A program made the position numbers and the translations under genes. The notes under the pieces are model-generated. The model was not told the DNA's origin. It did not search any database and saw only the letters and a list, made by a program, of their open reading frames with translations. Shown one piece after another: positions 1 to 10,539 of a stretch of DNA of 64,000 nucleotides (position 1 is its first letter; the number at the start of each line of letters is the position of its first letter). This stretch comes from CALMEC01 sp963777565 (lineage in GTDB: Bacteria; Actinomycetota; Thermoleophilia; Miltoncostaeales; Miltoncostaeaceae). The stretch covers positions 62,001 through 126,000 of the forward strand of contig CAVZQZ010000008.1 of the NCBI GenBank assembly GCA_963777565.1, given 5' to 3'.

Positions 1-745
1 CCGGCGCGATACCGTCGCGACCGGGCCGGATCCCTCCCAGCGTGGCCTGGTGGCGGGCGAGCGACGCGTCGCCGACGAGCTGTTCGACCGCGGCCCACGC
101 GTCGGGCGTGGCGACGCCGGTGACCGTCGGGATCGGCTGGTCGGTCGCATCCGCCAGCAGCGCCCGGAGCGTGTCCTCCCACAGCAGCCGCACCGACACG
201 TCCGACGCGAGCGCGTCGTCGGGAGCCGGTCGGACGCTGCCGGCCACAATGCCGGTGAACATCATCTCGAGGCGGGTCGTGTCGACGCGGACCGGGCGCC
301 GCGTGACGGCGTCGCGTGCCAGCCGGTCGATTGCGACGGCGGCCCAGGTCGGCCCAAGCACGTCGACGATGCGCGGCGGCGCCGCCTCCCTGAGGTGGCG
401 TGCGACGAGCGCGAGGAGCGTCTCGGGCTCGAAGGGCTTCTCGAAGTAGACGTCGGCGCCCGCGTCGAGCGCGTTCAGGCGATCAGTGACGCGCGTGCGC
501 GCGCTGATCATCGCGATGGTCGGACGCCATTCCGCCTGCTGGCGGACCCGCCGAACGACCTCCAGTCCCCGCGCCAGCGGCATCATCACGTCGAGCAGGA
601 GGCAGTCCGGCCGCTCGTCGAGCGCGATGTCGATCGCCGCGATGCCGTCGCCCGCCTCGAGGACCGTGTGATCGGCCCGCTCGAGGTGATCGCGGATGAT
701 GGCGCGGAGAAGCTGATCGTCGTCTGCGACGAGGATGGTCGCCAA
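1..745 (-). CDS. Response regulator with N-terminal receiver domain (3' end outside window)
   Basis: The first 120 or so residues form a CheY-like receiver domain. The acidic pair D8-D9 lies in the opening strand, the phosphoacceptor is D52 in LLLDVMMP, a Ser sits near residue 81 and the conserved Lys is K103 in FEKPFEP. The following ~130 residues match no output domain that I recognise: there is no obvious HTH or GGDEF, so the output function is unknown. I chose the TTG start at 745 because a GGAG lies 5 nt before it and the receiver fold begins right after it (ATILVADDD). The gene runs off the left edge of the window. It is divergent from the PAP2 gene. Its sensor kinase partner is not in view. 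Confidence 0.8.
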   Translation of the reverse strand, partial: MATILVADDDQLLRAIIRDHLERADHTVLEAGDGIAAIDIALDERPDCLLLDVMMPLARGLEVVRRVRQQAEWRPTIAMISARTRVTDRLNALDAGADVYFEKPFEPETLLALVARHLREAAPPRIVDVLGPTWAAVAIDRLARDAVTRRPVRVDTTRLEMMFTGIVAGSVRPAPDDALASDVSVRLLWEDTLRALLADATDQPIPTVTGVATPDAWAAVEQLVGDASLARHQATLGGIRPGRDGIAP

Positions 746-873
746 CGTGGCTCCATGTCGCTGTTGGCTGGGAGGAAGCGCTCGACGCCGCGTCCGGCGT
801 CACCGGCTGTATCGGCGGGGGCGCACGAAAACCAAAGGGGTTCGCGGTCCCCCGGCACCTGGGCTAGCGTTGC

Positions 874-1503
874 CTGATCGACTGGTCGATCTTCCATCGC
901 CTGAACTCCGCGCTCGTCGGTCACGACTCGATCGCCGACGCCATCGCCGACTTCTCCTCCGCGAGCGTCTGGCTGTTCGTCGTCGCAGTCGCCGGGCTAT
1001 GGGTCGCCGGACGCCCCGGCACCCGATCGCCGATGCGCCGAGCAGCGATCGCGGCCCCGATGGCCGCAGCGATCGGATTGGGCGTCAACCAGGTGCTCTC
1101 GCACCTATGGGAGCGCGTTCGCCCCAGCTTCGCCCATCCCGATCAGGCCCATCTGTTCTTCGTGCCGCCCTCGGCCGACCCGTCGTTTCCGAGCGACCAC
1201 GCAACCGCCGCGTTCGCCATCGCATTCGCGGTGTTCTTCCTCGCGAAGCGGGTGGGTGTGGGCTTCCTGGTCGTGGCGACGCTGGTGGCCCTGTCCCGGG
1301 TGTTCATCGGACTGCACTACCCGAGCGACGTCGTGGCGGGCGTCCTGATCGGGGCGGGCTCGGCCTGGATCGTGACCGCGGCCGCGATGCCGCTCGTCGA
1401 CCGCCTGGTTGATCTGGCGGGACGGATCTGGGACCCGCTCGCACGACCCGTCTGGCGCCGCCTCAGCCGGGTGCGGGTCGCGTCGCCGATGCGCTTTCGC
1501 TGA
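874..1503 (+). CDS. PAP2-family phosphatase, BcrC-like (undecaprenyl-diphosphate phosphatase candidate)
   Basis: This is a membrane PAP2 acid phosphatase of about 209 residues. The three-part motif is mostly present: RVRP (motif 1, without the usual upstream Lys), PSFPSDHATAAFA (motif 2) and SRVFIGLHYPSDV (motif 3). Several hydrophobic segments separate the motifs. Proteins of this size and order usually dephosphorylate undecaprenyl diphosphate at the membrane, but the substrate here is inferred. The start is uncertain. An in-frame TAG at 865 limits the options, no ATG, GTG or TTG lies in frame before the first helix, and the only candidates are CTG (874) or ATC (877). A possible TAGCGT -10 box (865-870) lies 6 nt before the ATC. 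The 3' end overlaps the convergent ligase gene by 41 nt. Confidence 0.75.
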   Translation: MIDWSIFHRLNSALVGHDSIADAIADFSSASVWLFVVAVAGLWVAGRPGTRSPMRRAAIAAPMAAAIGLGVNQVLSHLWERVRPSFAHPDQAHLFFVPPSADPSFPSDHATAAFAIAFAVFFLAKRVGVGFLVVATLVALSRVFIGLHYPSDVVAGVLIGAGSAWIVTAAAMPLVDRLVDLAGRIWDPLARPVWRRLSRVRVASPMRFR

Positions 1504-2857
1504 GGGGACCCTCTCGCAATGACCGCCGGTCGACCTTGCCGGTCGCCCCCCGCGGAAGCTCGTCGACGACGGTGACGCTCACCGGCGCCATGTGCGGCGC
1601 CAGCCGGTGCGCGACATGGCGGCGCAGCTTGCCGGCGAGATCCGCCCCGCCGCGTGAGGCGTCGGCGAGGACGACGAACGCAACCGGTCGGACCAGGCCG
1701 GCGGCGTCCGGGCAACCCACGACGGCGGCCTCGGCGACGGCCTCGTGCTCGTGCAATGCGGCCTCCACCTCCACGGGACTGACCCACTTGGCGTCGACCT
1801 TGAACAGGTCGTCCGAGCGACCGAGGTGGCGGTACACGCCGTCGTCCTCGCGCAGCACGTCGCCCATGCGGATCCAGGGGCCGTAGACGAGCTGGCGGGT
1901 CTCATCCGAGCGCCGCCAGTACCCCGAGGTGTTGGAAGGGCACTTGATCCACAGCCGACCCGGGGTCCCGGACGGGACCGGGCGGCCGTCGGCGTCGGCG
2001 AGGCGCAGCTCGACGCCGGGGACGAGACGCCCGATGGCGCCGGGCATCGGCTCGCCCGGGCGAGTGGAGATCACGATGTTCGAGCACTCCGAGCAGCCGA
2101 GCCCCTCGATGAGCTCGACGCCGGTCACCCCGCGAAGGTGATCGCCGACGGCCGCCGGCAGGGCGTCTCCGGATGAGACCGCCAGGCGCACCCCGCGGAG
2201 CGCGTCCGGGTCGGGGTGGCGCTCCAGGAACGTCGCAAGCTGCGCCCAGAAGGTGGGGACGCCCGAGAGCACCGTGACCTCGTGCCGGGCGACGAGGTCG
2301 AGCACGCTGCGCACCGTCGGGCGGACGGCGCTCACCACACAGGTCGCTCCGAGCCCCAGGGGACGGAAGAACCCGTTGCCGAAGCCCAGGGACGCGAACA
2401 GGCGAGCAACGGAGTGGCAGCGGTCGCCGGGCTCCAGGGCGAGGATGGTCCTGGCGTAGCCGTCGATGCTGGCACGAAGGTCGCGATGCGCGTGCATCGC
2501 CCCCTTCGGCCGGCCGGTCGATCCCGACGAGAAGATCATGTAGGCGAGGTCCTCCGGGTGCACGGGTGCCACCGGCAGCCCGACGCCGTCCCCGAGCTCT
2601 GCAGGGTTCACGCGCACGGCGCCGTCCGGAACCGCCTCGTCGTCCGCGCAGACCACCACGCGGGGGTCGAGGTCGGCCAGCGTGGCGGCCGTGTGGCGGC
2701 CGGACGCCTCAAGCGGGACCGCCACGGACCCGAGTCTGGCGGCGCCGAGGAACGCCGCGCACCACGCCCGCCCGTCGGGCACCACCACGGCCACCCGGTC
2801 GCCACGTCGCGCGCCCGCGTCGCGCAGGCGGCCGGCCCGCGCGCCGACGCGTCGGCC
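1463..2857 (-). CDS. Benzoate-CoA-ligase-like AMP-forming acyl-CoA ligase (C-terminal part of a frameshifted fusion)
   Basis: This encodes an ANL-superfamily enzyme that would activate a carboxylic acid as an acyl-AMP and then a CoA thioester. The phosphate-binding loop FSSGSTGRPKG is present, followed by an aromatic-acid-ligase style core (EGLGCSECSN), the hinge region GRSDDLFKVDAKWVSP and the catalytic Lys in PRGATGKVDRR. The layout is closest to benzoate- or hydroxybenzoate-CoA ligases. Its first ~35 residues (ANLVDLLVERHRR onward) lie in the reading frame of the upstream LLM gene, and the frame changes near 2840-2855. No usable start codon exists for this part alone, so the natural product is probably one polypeptide with the LLM domain. 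Whether the shift is an assembly error or a real lesion cannot be told from the sequence. Confidence 0.75.
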   Translation of the reverse strand, partial: GRRVGARAGRLRDAGARRGDRVAVVVPDGRAWCAAFLGAARLGSVAVPLEASGRHTAATLADLDPRVVVCADDEAVPDGAVRVNPAELGDGVGLPVAPVHPEDLAYMIFSSGSTGRPKGAMHAHRDLRASIDGYARTILALEPGDRCHSVARLFASLGFGNGFFRPLGLGATCVVSAVRPTVRSVLDLVARHEVTVLSGVPTFWAQLATFLERHPDPDALRGVRLAVSSGDALPAAVGDHLRGVTGVELIEGLGCSECSNIVISTRPGEPMPGAIGRLVPGVELRLADADGRPVPSGTPGRLWIKCPSNTSGYWRRSDETRQLVYGPWIRMGDVLREDDGVYRHLGRSDDLFKVDAKWVSPVEVEAALHEHEAVAEAAVVGCPDAAGLVRPVAFVVLADASRGGADLAGKLRRHVAHRLAPHMAPVSVTVVDELPRGATGKVDRRSLREGPLSESASATRPAPG

Positions 2858-3912
2858 AACTCGTCGAAGGTCCAGGTGCCCGAGTCGTCGATCACCGCCG
2901 CGTCGCCGCCGCGCCCGGCCCGCCGGTGGCGCTCGACGAGCAGGTCGACCAGGTTCGCCCGCTCGCCGTCCCGCGCGGCCGGTGGCCGCTCCGGCCGGGC
3001 CGGCGTGTCGCCGGCAAGGAGCGACCGGGCGAGCGCGTCCGTCGCCTCCAGCGGCACCCGGGACGGCAGGGCAAGCACGGCATCGCTCGCCCCCGCGTCC
3101 GCGTACTCGGCGAGCCGGTCGCGAACCTCGGCCTCGGTGCCGACGATTCCCGTGGTGCGAAGCCACCGCAGCAGGCCGGCCGCCGTGGTGTCGAGCGCTC
3201 CGGCCTCGCGCGCGAGCCACCCGAGCGCCTCGCGCTCGGTCGGGTAGGCGAACGCGAACGTGTAGAGGCAGTAGGCGATCGGCGGGCGTCCCGCCGCCTG
3301 CCGGGCCTCCTCCGCGACGGCACGACGGGCCGTCAGCTCGCCGGGCGGCAGGAAGGCCGCGACGACGCCGTCGGCGCGCTCCCCGGCGAGGCGCAGCAGC
3401 CGCGGCTTGTGCGCGGCGAGCCAGATCGGCGGGCCGGGCCGCTGCACGGCGGGGGGCTGGTTCGGCATCGGCCCGTCGGGCGCGGTGGCCATCGCCCTCA
3501 TCGTGTCGAGGGCGGCCACGAGTCCCGCCGTGCGCTCACCGGGTGTCCCGAACGGGTACCCGTACGCGGCGTGCTCCGGCCGGTCCGACCCGGTCCCCAG
3601 CCCCACGACGAGCCGCCCTCCCGAGATGACGTCCAGGACCGTCGTCATCTTCCCGGCCAGCGCCGCCGGGCGGTAGCTGGACGACAGCACGGCGACACCG
3701 AGCCGTGCGCGCTCGGTGATCGGTGCGAGGGCTGCGAGCGTCGTCAGCGCGTCGAACGTCGGCTCCCGCTTGTTCCGCCCCGGGGACTGCAGGTGGTCGT
3801 TGACCCAGATCCCGTCGAAGCCGAGCCGCTCGATGTGGCAGGCGGCATCGCGAAGCTCCGCCCATGTCGAGCCGTACTGGGGGACGCGGATGCCGATCCT
3901 CACCCGCTGCAT
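2608..3912 (-). CDS. LLM-class F420-dependent oxidoreductase running into an acyl-CoA ligase domain
   Basis: Residues 1 to about 300 form a luciferase-like TIM barrel of the F420-dependent class (RIGIRVPQYG at the N-terminus, GTGSDRPEHAAYGYPFG and the LAAHKPRLLRLAGERADGV strand). These enzymes use F420 or flavin for hydride transfer; the substrate is unknown. After a Pro/Ala-rich linker (about residues 300-317) the same frame continues without a stop into the N-terminus of the ligase (DSGTWTFDELADAS), then loses the ligase frame and ends at an accidental stop at 2608. I place the start at the ATG at 3912 because the first beta strand follows at once. The gene is divergent from ettA, 134 nt apart. 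The fusion suggests that both activities act on one acid-type substrate, which is an inference. Confidence 0.75.
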   Translation of the reverse strand: MQRVRIGIRVPQYGSTWAELRDAACHIERLGFDGIWVNDHLQSPGRNKREPTFDALTTLAALAPITERARLGVAVLSSSYRPAALAGKMTTVLDVISGGRLVVGLGTGSDRPEHAAYGYPFGTPGERTAGLVAALDTMRAMATAPDGPMPNQPPAVQRPGPPIWLAAHKPRLLRLAGERADGVVAAFLPPGELTARRAVAEEARQAAGRPPIAYCLYTFAFAYPTEREALGWLAREAGALDTTAAGLLRWLRTTGIVGTEAEVRDRLAEYADAGASDAVLALPSRVPLEATDALARSLLAGDTPARPERPPAARDGERANLVDLLVERHRRAGRGGDAAVIDDSGTWTFDELADASARGPAACATRARDVATGWPWWCPTGGRGARRSSAPPDSGPWRSRLRRPAATRPPRWPTSTPAWWSARTTRRFRTAPCA

Positions 3913-4046
3913 GCTCGCGATCCGTGCGGGGCGCGGCAACCTGCGCGACCCGTCCAATCCTCGTCGTGAGACGCAGGGTGGGCGTCGTGTCGGCTGGGGC
4001 CGTCGATCCGGCGTGGCCGGCGTCCGCTGTGGCAGCATGCCCCGCC

Positions 4047-5738
4047 GTGGGCGACGAGAACTACATCTTCACCATGTACCGCATGTCGAAGTCCTACGGG
4101 GGCGGCGACAAGAAGGTGCTCGACAACGTGACCCTCGCCTTCTACCCGGGCGCGAAGATCGGGGTGCTCGGCGACAACGGCGCCGGCAAGAGCACCGTGC
4201 TGCGGATCATGGCGGGCGTCGAGCAGCCGTCCTCCGGTGACGCGATCCTCGCTCCCGGCGCCACGGTCGGGATGCTCGAGCAGGAGCCGCAGCTCGATCC
4301 CGGCAAGGACGTGCTCGGCAACGTCGAGGACGGCGTGGCCCCCACCCGCGAGCTCCTTGTGCGCTACGGCGAGCTCAGCGCCAAATTGGGCGAGCCGCTG
4401 TCGGACGACGAGATGGCGGCGACGCTCGAGGAGTTCACCAACGTCCAGGAGGCCATCGAGCGTGCCAACGCCTGGGACCTCGACCGTCAGCTCGAGGTGG
4501 CGATGGAGGCCCTGCGGTGCCCGCCGGCCGACGCCGATGTGACGACGCTCTCGGGCGGCGAGCGACGCCGGGTCGCCCTGTGCCGGTTGCTCCTTTCGGC
4601 CCCGGACCTGCTCCTCCTCGACGAGCCGACGAACCACCTCGATGCGGAGTCGGTCGCGTGGCTCGAGCGCTTTCTCGACGAGTACCAGGGAACGGTCGTG
4701 GCGGTCACCCACGACCGGTACTTCCTCGACAACGTCGCGGGCTGGATCCTGGAGCTCGACCGGGGGAAGGGCATCCCGTGGAAGGGCAACTACTCCTCGT
4801 GGCTCGAGCAGAAGGAGGCGCGACTCGCGCAGGAGGACAAGGAGTCGTCGGCGCGGCGCAAGGCGATCGCCCGTGAGCTGGAATGGGTGCGCTCGGGCCA
4901 GAAGGCCCGGCAGGCCAAGGGCAAGGCGCGCCTCGCGAGCTACGAGCGACTCGTCGCCGACGAGGCGGCGGGAGGCAAGCGTGGCGCCGTCGAGATCCGC
5001 ATCCCGCCCGCCCCGCGGCTCGGGGATGTCGTCGTGGAGGCCGACGGGGTCACCAAGGGGTTCGGCGACCGGGTGCTCATCGACGGTCTGTCGTTCTCGC
5101 TGCCGAAGGCCGGCATCGTCGGGGTGATCGGCCCGAACGGCGCCGGCAAGACCACGCTCTTCAGGATGATCGCCGGCGGCGAGTCGCCCGACGGCGGCAC
5201 GCTGCGCATCGGCGAGACGGTGCAGCTTGCGTACGTCGACCAGACCAGGGACGACCTCGACCCCGCCAACACGGTGTGGAAGGAGATCTCCGGCAACAAG
5301 GACGTGATGATGCTCGGCGGCAAGGTCGAGGTGAACTCGCGGGCGTACGTCGCGTCGTTCAACTTCAGGGGCGCCGATCAGCAGAAGCCTGTCGGTCAGC
5401 TCTCGGGCGGCGAGCGCAACCGCGTGCACCTCGCGAAGATGCTCGCCGGCGGCGGCAACCTGTTGCTCCTGGACGAGCCGTCGAACGACCTCGACGTCGG
5501 CACGCTTCGCGCGCTAGAGGACGCGGTCGAGACATTCTCCGGGTGCGCGGTCGTCATCAGCCACGACCGGTGGTTCCTGGACCGCATCGCGACGCACATC
5601 CTGGCGTTCGAGGGCGACGGCGAGGTCCTGTGGTTCGAGGGCAACTACGCGGAGTACGAGGAGCACCGGCGCCGCATCCTCGGTGAGGACGCCGCCCAGC
5701 CCCGTCGCATGAAGTACAAGCGCATCGCCCAGCGGTAG
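4047..5738 (+). CDS. ettA: Energy-dependent translational throttle protein EttA (ABC-F ATPase)
   Basis: This 563-residue soluble ABC-F protein has two ATPase cassettes and no membrane segments. Cassette 1 has Walker A GDNGAGKST, signature LSGGERRRVA and Walker B LLLLDEPTNHLD; cassette 2 has GPNGAGKTT, LSGGERNRVH and LLLLDEPSNDLD. The arm insertion in cassette 1 (about residues 85-145) and the charged linker are present, as in EttA of about 555 residues. The family binds the ribosomal E site and gates entry into elongation according to energy charge. The GTG at 4047 gives the typical N-terminus (GDENYIFTMYRMSK); the ATG at 4074 would cut off the first strand. It is convergent with the GGDEF gene and shares a hairpin with it. 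Confidence 0.93.
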   Translation: MGDENYIFTMYRMSKSYGGGDKKVLDNVTLAFYPGAKIGVLGDNGAGKSTVLRIMAGVEQPSSGDAILAPGATVGMLEQEPQLDPGKDVLGNVEDGVAPTRELLVRYGELSAKLGEPLSDDEMAATLEEFTNVQEAIERANAWDLDRQLEVAMEALRCPPADADVTTLSGGERRRVALCRLLLSAPDLLLLDEPTNHLDAESVAWLERFLDEYQGTVVAVTHDRYFLDNVAGWILELDRGKGIPWKGNYSSWLEQKEARLAQEDKESSARRKAIARELEWVRSGQKARQAKGKARLASYERLVADEAAGGKRGAVEIRIPPAPRLGDVVVEADGVTKGFGDRVLIDGLSFSLPKAGIVGVIGPNGAGKTTLFRMIAGGESPDGGTLRIGETVQLAYVDQTRDDLDPANTVWKEISGNKDVMMLGGKVEVNSRAYVASFNFRGADQQKPVGQLSGGERNRVHLAKMLAGGGNLLLLDEPSNDLDVGTLRALEDAVETFSGCAVVISHDRWFLDRIATHILAFEGDGEVLWFEGNYAEYEEHRRRILGEDAAQPRRMKYKRIAQR

Positions 5739-5750
5739 CGAGTCGCTACC
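5734..5750. terminator. Short bidirectional hairpin at convergent gene ends
   Basis: GGTAGCG and CGCTACC pair around a 3-nt loop. The stop codons of ettA (plus strand) and of the diguanylate cyclase gene (minus strand) both lie inside the stem. There is no T-run on either side, so use as an intrinsic terminator is tentative. Confidence 0.4.
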
Positions 5751-6600
5751 GGCGCGCGACGGGCGCGAGGTCGGTGGCGATCCCACCTCCGGACTCGTCG
5801 GCCCGTGAGATCTCGACGCGGTTCCGTCCGCGCTGCTTCGCCCGGTAGAGGGCCGCGTCGGCGCGGGCGAGCGCGAGGTCGATGACCTCCCCGGGGTGCC
5901 AGTCGGATGCGCCGATGCTGGCGGTCAGGCCGCTGCGCACCTGTGCGAAGGATGCGCGGATCTCGTCGAGGAGCGCACGGGCCTCGGTCGGGTGGCGGCC
6001 CGGGACGATGATCCCGAACTCTTCGCCGCCGAGTCTGGCGACCACACCGATCGGGTCGACGCGCTCGCGGATCACGGCGGCCCCGTTGCGCAGGGCCTCG
6101 TCGCCGGCGGCGTGCCCATGGGTGTCGTTCAGGAGCTTGAACTGGTCGATGTCGAGCACGGCGACGGTTGAGACCTGGCCGGTTCCGGCGGAGATCTCGA
6201 CGGCCCGGGCGAAGAACGCCCGCCGGTTCGGCACCTGGGTCAGCTCGTCGGTCGTCACGAGGATCGCGAGGCGCGCCTCAGCCCGCCGCCGCAGCTGGAC
6301 CTCCGTCTCGAGCTGCTGTGAGCGCTCGTGCAGCGCCGCAGCCAGCCTGAGGATCTCCCAGAGCACCAGGGGCGAGAGGATCAGCGGCACGACCACCGGC
6401 AGCCCGTAGGCGACGAGGCGGTCCACCGTGGCGGTCGGCTGCACGCCGGTGGCCCAATACGTCAGCGCGCACACGACGCCGCTGGCCAGCGCCGACCCCA
6501 CCGCGATGAGCGCCAGCAGTCCCGAGCGCGATCGGGATGTCCCGACGCGAGCGAGCACCCAAAGCTCGATGCGCCGCCGGCGCGAGTTCCACGCGGCCAT
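5746..6600 (-). CDS. Membrane-anchored diguanylate cyclase (GGDEF)
   Basis: This 284-residue protein has two N-terminal membrane segments (about residues 22-45 and 55-80), a short coiled-coil-like linker (LHERSQQLETEVQLRRRAEARL) and a C-terminal GGDEF domain. The active-site loop is GGEEF, a catalytically competent variant, and the upstream DELTQVPNRRAF and DIDQFKLLNDTHGHAAGD motifs are intact. It should make c-di-GMP from two GTP at the inner face of the membrane. There is no recognisable sensor domain beyond the two helices. The ATG at 6600 is preceded by GATACT with a 6-nt gap, so a leaderless mRNA is likely. A second c-di-GMP protein is encoded at 48 kb. Confidence 0.88.
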   Translation of the reverse strand: MAAWNSRRRRIELWVLARVGTSRSRSGLLALIAVGSALASGVVCALTYWATGVQPTATVDRLVAYGLPVVVPLILSPLVLWEILRLAAALHERSQQLETEVQLRRRAEARLAILVTTDELTQVPNRRAFFARAVEISAGTGQVSTVAVLDIDQFKLLNDTHGHAAGDEALRNGAAVIRERVDPIGVVARLGGEEFGIIVPGRHPTEARALLDEIRASFAQVRSGLTASIGASDWHPGEVIDLALARADAALYRAKQRGRNRVEISRADESGGGIATDLAPVARR

Positions 6601-6606
6601 GCTTTG

Positions 6607-6612
6607 AGTATC
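6607..6612 (-). promoter_or_regulatory. -10 box GATACT of the diguanylate cyclase gene
   Basis: GATACT on the minus strand is followed by 6 nt and then the ATG at 6600, which is consistent with transcription starting at the start codon. No clear -35 box is seen. Confidence 0.45.
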
Positions 6613-6714
6613 GACACGACGGATGGCGATCTTGAACCGGTCGGGCCCCTCGAAGTGATCCAGGCGGCCTCCGCGCCCGAATCCCTCCTGGAATCCGAAC
6701 AGGAGCGTGAGGCG

Positions 6715-7179
6715 ATGAAGGAGGTGCGTGCGTTTGCGGCGGCGGTGAGCATCGCGGCGGTCGCCGTGGCGGCGGCAGGATGTGGTGGCGACGCCGCCGC
6801 GACCCAGACCTCGACGGGCGAGCAGGTGAGCTTCGTCTCGCCGATGCCGGGGTCCGAGGTGTCGGGTCCGGTCACCGCCCAGGTAAAGCTGGACGGCTTC
6901 GCGATCAACGCGGACGACGTCGGCAAGGCGGCGATGGCGGGTGAGGGCCACCTCCACTTCTCGATGGACGGCGGGATGTACGACGAGCCGAAGTACTCGG
7001 GTGCCAACGGCGAGCTGGCGGTGACGCTGGGCACGCAGGGCAAGTACTCGCCGAGCGTGACGCCGCAGATCACCTACGCCAACCTCCCGGCGGGCCGGCA
7101 CACGCTCGAAGTGTTCCTCGCGAACAACGACCACTCCGAGGCGGGACCGGTGGCGGAGACGACGTTCACCGTCAAGTGA
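6715..7179 (+). CDS. Secreted lipoprotein of unknown function
   Basis: This 154-residue protein has a lipoprotein signal peptide; the lipobox Cys is in AVAAAGCGG at about residue 23. The mature part is a single beta-rich domain (SFVSPMPGSEVSGPVTAQ; YANLPAGRHTLEVFLANNDH) resembling small Ig-like or DUF4399-type domains found next to copper proteins. No catalytic residues are evident. The ATG at 6715 follows a good ribosome binding site (AGGAG about 9 nt upstream). The stop overlaps the start of the next gene by 4 nt (GTGA), so it is cotranscribed with a cupredoxin. A role in the cell envelope with that partner is likely, but the exact function is unknown. Confidence 0.7.
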   Translation: MKEVRAFAAAVSIAAVAVAAAGCGGDAAATQTSTGEQVSFVSPMPGSEVSGPVTAQVKLDGFAINADDVGKAAMAGEGHLHFSMDGGMYDEPKYSGANGELAVTLGTQGKYSPSVTPQITYANLPAGRHTLEVFLANNDHSEAGPVAETTFTVK

Positions 7180-7568
7180 CGGGCGGCCGCTCGCTTGCGC
7201 CGGTCGTCGGCCTGGCGCTCGTCGTGACGGGTTGCGGGGGGATGTCCTCGGACGTCCCCCCGCCCACGGCGACCACAGGCACGGGTGACGGCGCCTCCCC
7301 GACGATCGTGATGGGCGACTTCTCATATGCCCCGGCGGCCCTCACGGTCCGGGTCGGAGAGCCGGTGACGTTCGTGAACCGCGGCAAGATCGACCACACG
7401 GTCGCCGACACGGACGCGGCCGGCCAGATCCGGTCGACGCTCGTCAAGCCACGGCCGATCCCGCCGGAGGCAACGCAGACCGTGGTGTTCACGACGCCGG
7501 GGACGGTGGACAACCTCTGCACCTATCACCCGACCTTGATGAGCGGCAGGATCGTCGTACGCGAATAG
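7176..7568 (+). CDS. Plastocyanin-like cupredoxin lipoprotein
   Basis: This 130-residue exported protein has a lipobox Cys in LVVTGCGG and one cupredoxin domain. The type 1 copper ligands are visible: a His in KIDHTV and the C-terminal cluster CTYHPTLM, which supplies Cys, His and Met in the spacing usual for plastocyanin or amicyanin relatives. It would carry single electrons outside the membrane. The GTG start at 7176 overlaps the stop of the preceding lipoprotein gene, so the two form a pair. The window also encodes cytochrome oxidase and a cytochrome c lipoprotein, so a respiratory role is possible but unproven. Confidence 0.82.
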   Translation: MTGGRSLAPVVGLALVVTGCGGMSSDVPPPTATTGTGDGASPTIVMGDFSYAPAALTVRVGEPVTFVNRGKIDHTVADTDAAGQIRSTLVKPRPIPPEATQTVVFTTPGTVDNLCTYHPTLMSGRIVVRE

Positions 7569-7638
7569 GCGACGGGAGCCGGGGTCCTGGCGTCGGGTAG
7601 CCTGTTGGGTGGACGCAATTCGATGACCCAGGAGTCGC

Positions 7639-10354
<2,716 letters not shown>

Positions 10355-10367
10355 CCCCACCCATCCC

Positions 10368-10396
10368 GAGGCGCCGCACGGCCGGTGCGGCGCCTC
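10368..10396 (+). terminator. Strong hairpin after acnA
   Basis: Two perfect 12-nt arms (GAGGCGCCGCAC and GTGCGGCGCCTC) enclose a 5-nt loop, 13 nt after the acnA stop. No T-run follows, as is common for terminators in GC-rich actinobacteria. Confidence 0.6.
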
Positions 10397-10539
10397 GCCT
10401 CTCCCGCGTCCCGAACCCCCCAAACGTCGGGGTCGGTACTAACCTTTTGGGGGTTTACCAGTGCCGGTCCGAGGGGCACCCTGGTGGAAGCGTTCGGTAT
10501 TTCCCGCAATCCCGCTTCAGCCACGGATAGGTGTCCATC

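Noticed and set aside
50..877. Long plus-strand open frame over the response regulator
   Set aside because: Its translation is Arg/Asp-rich without any fold, while the minus strand in the same place gives an intact receiver domain with D8, D9, D52 and K103. It is a high-GC shadow.
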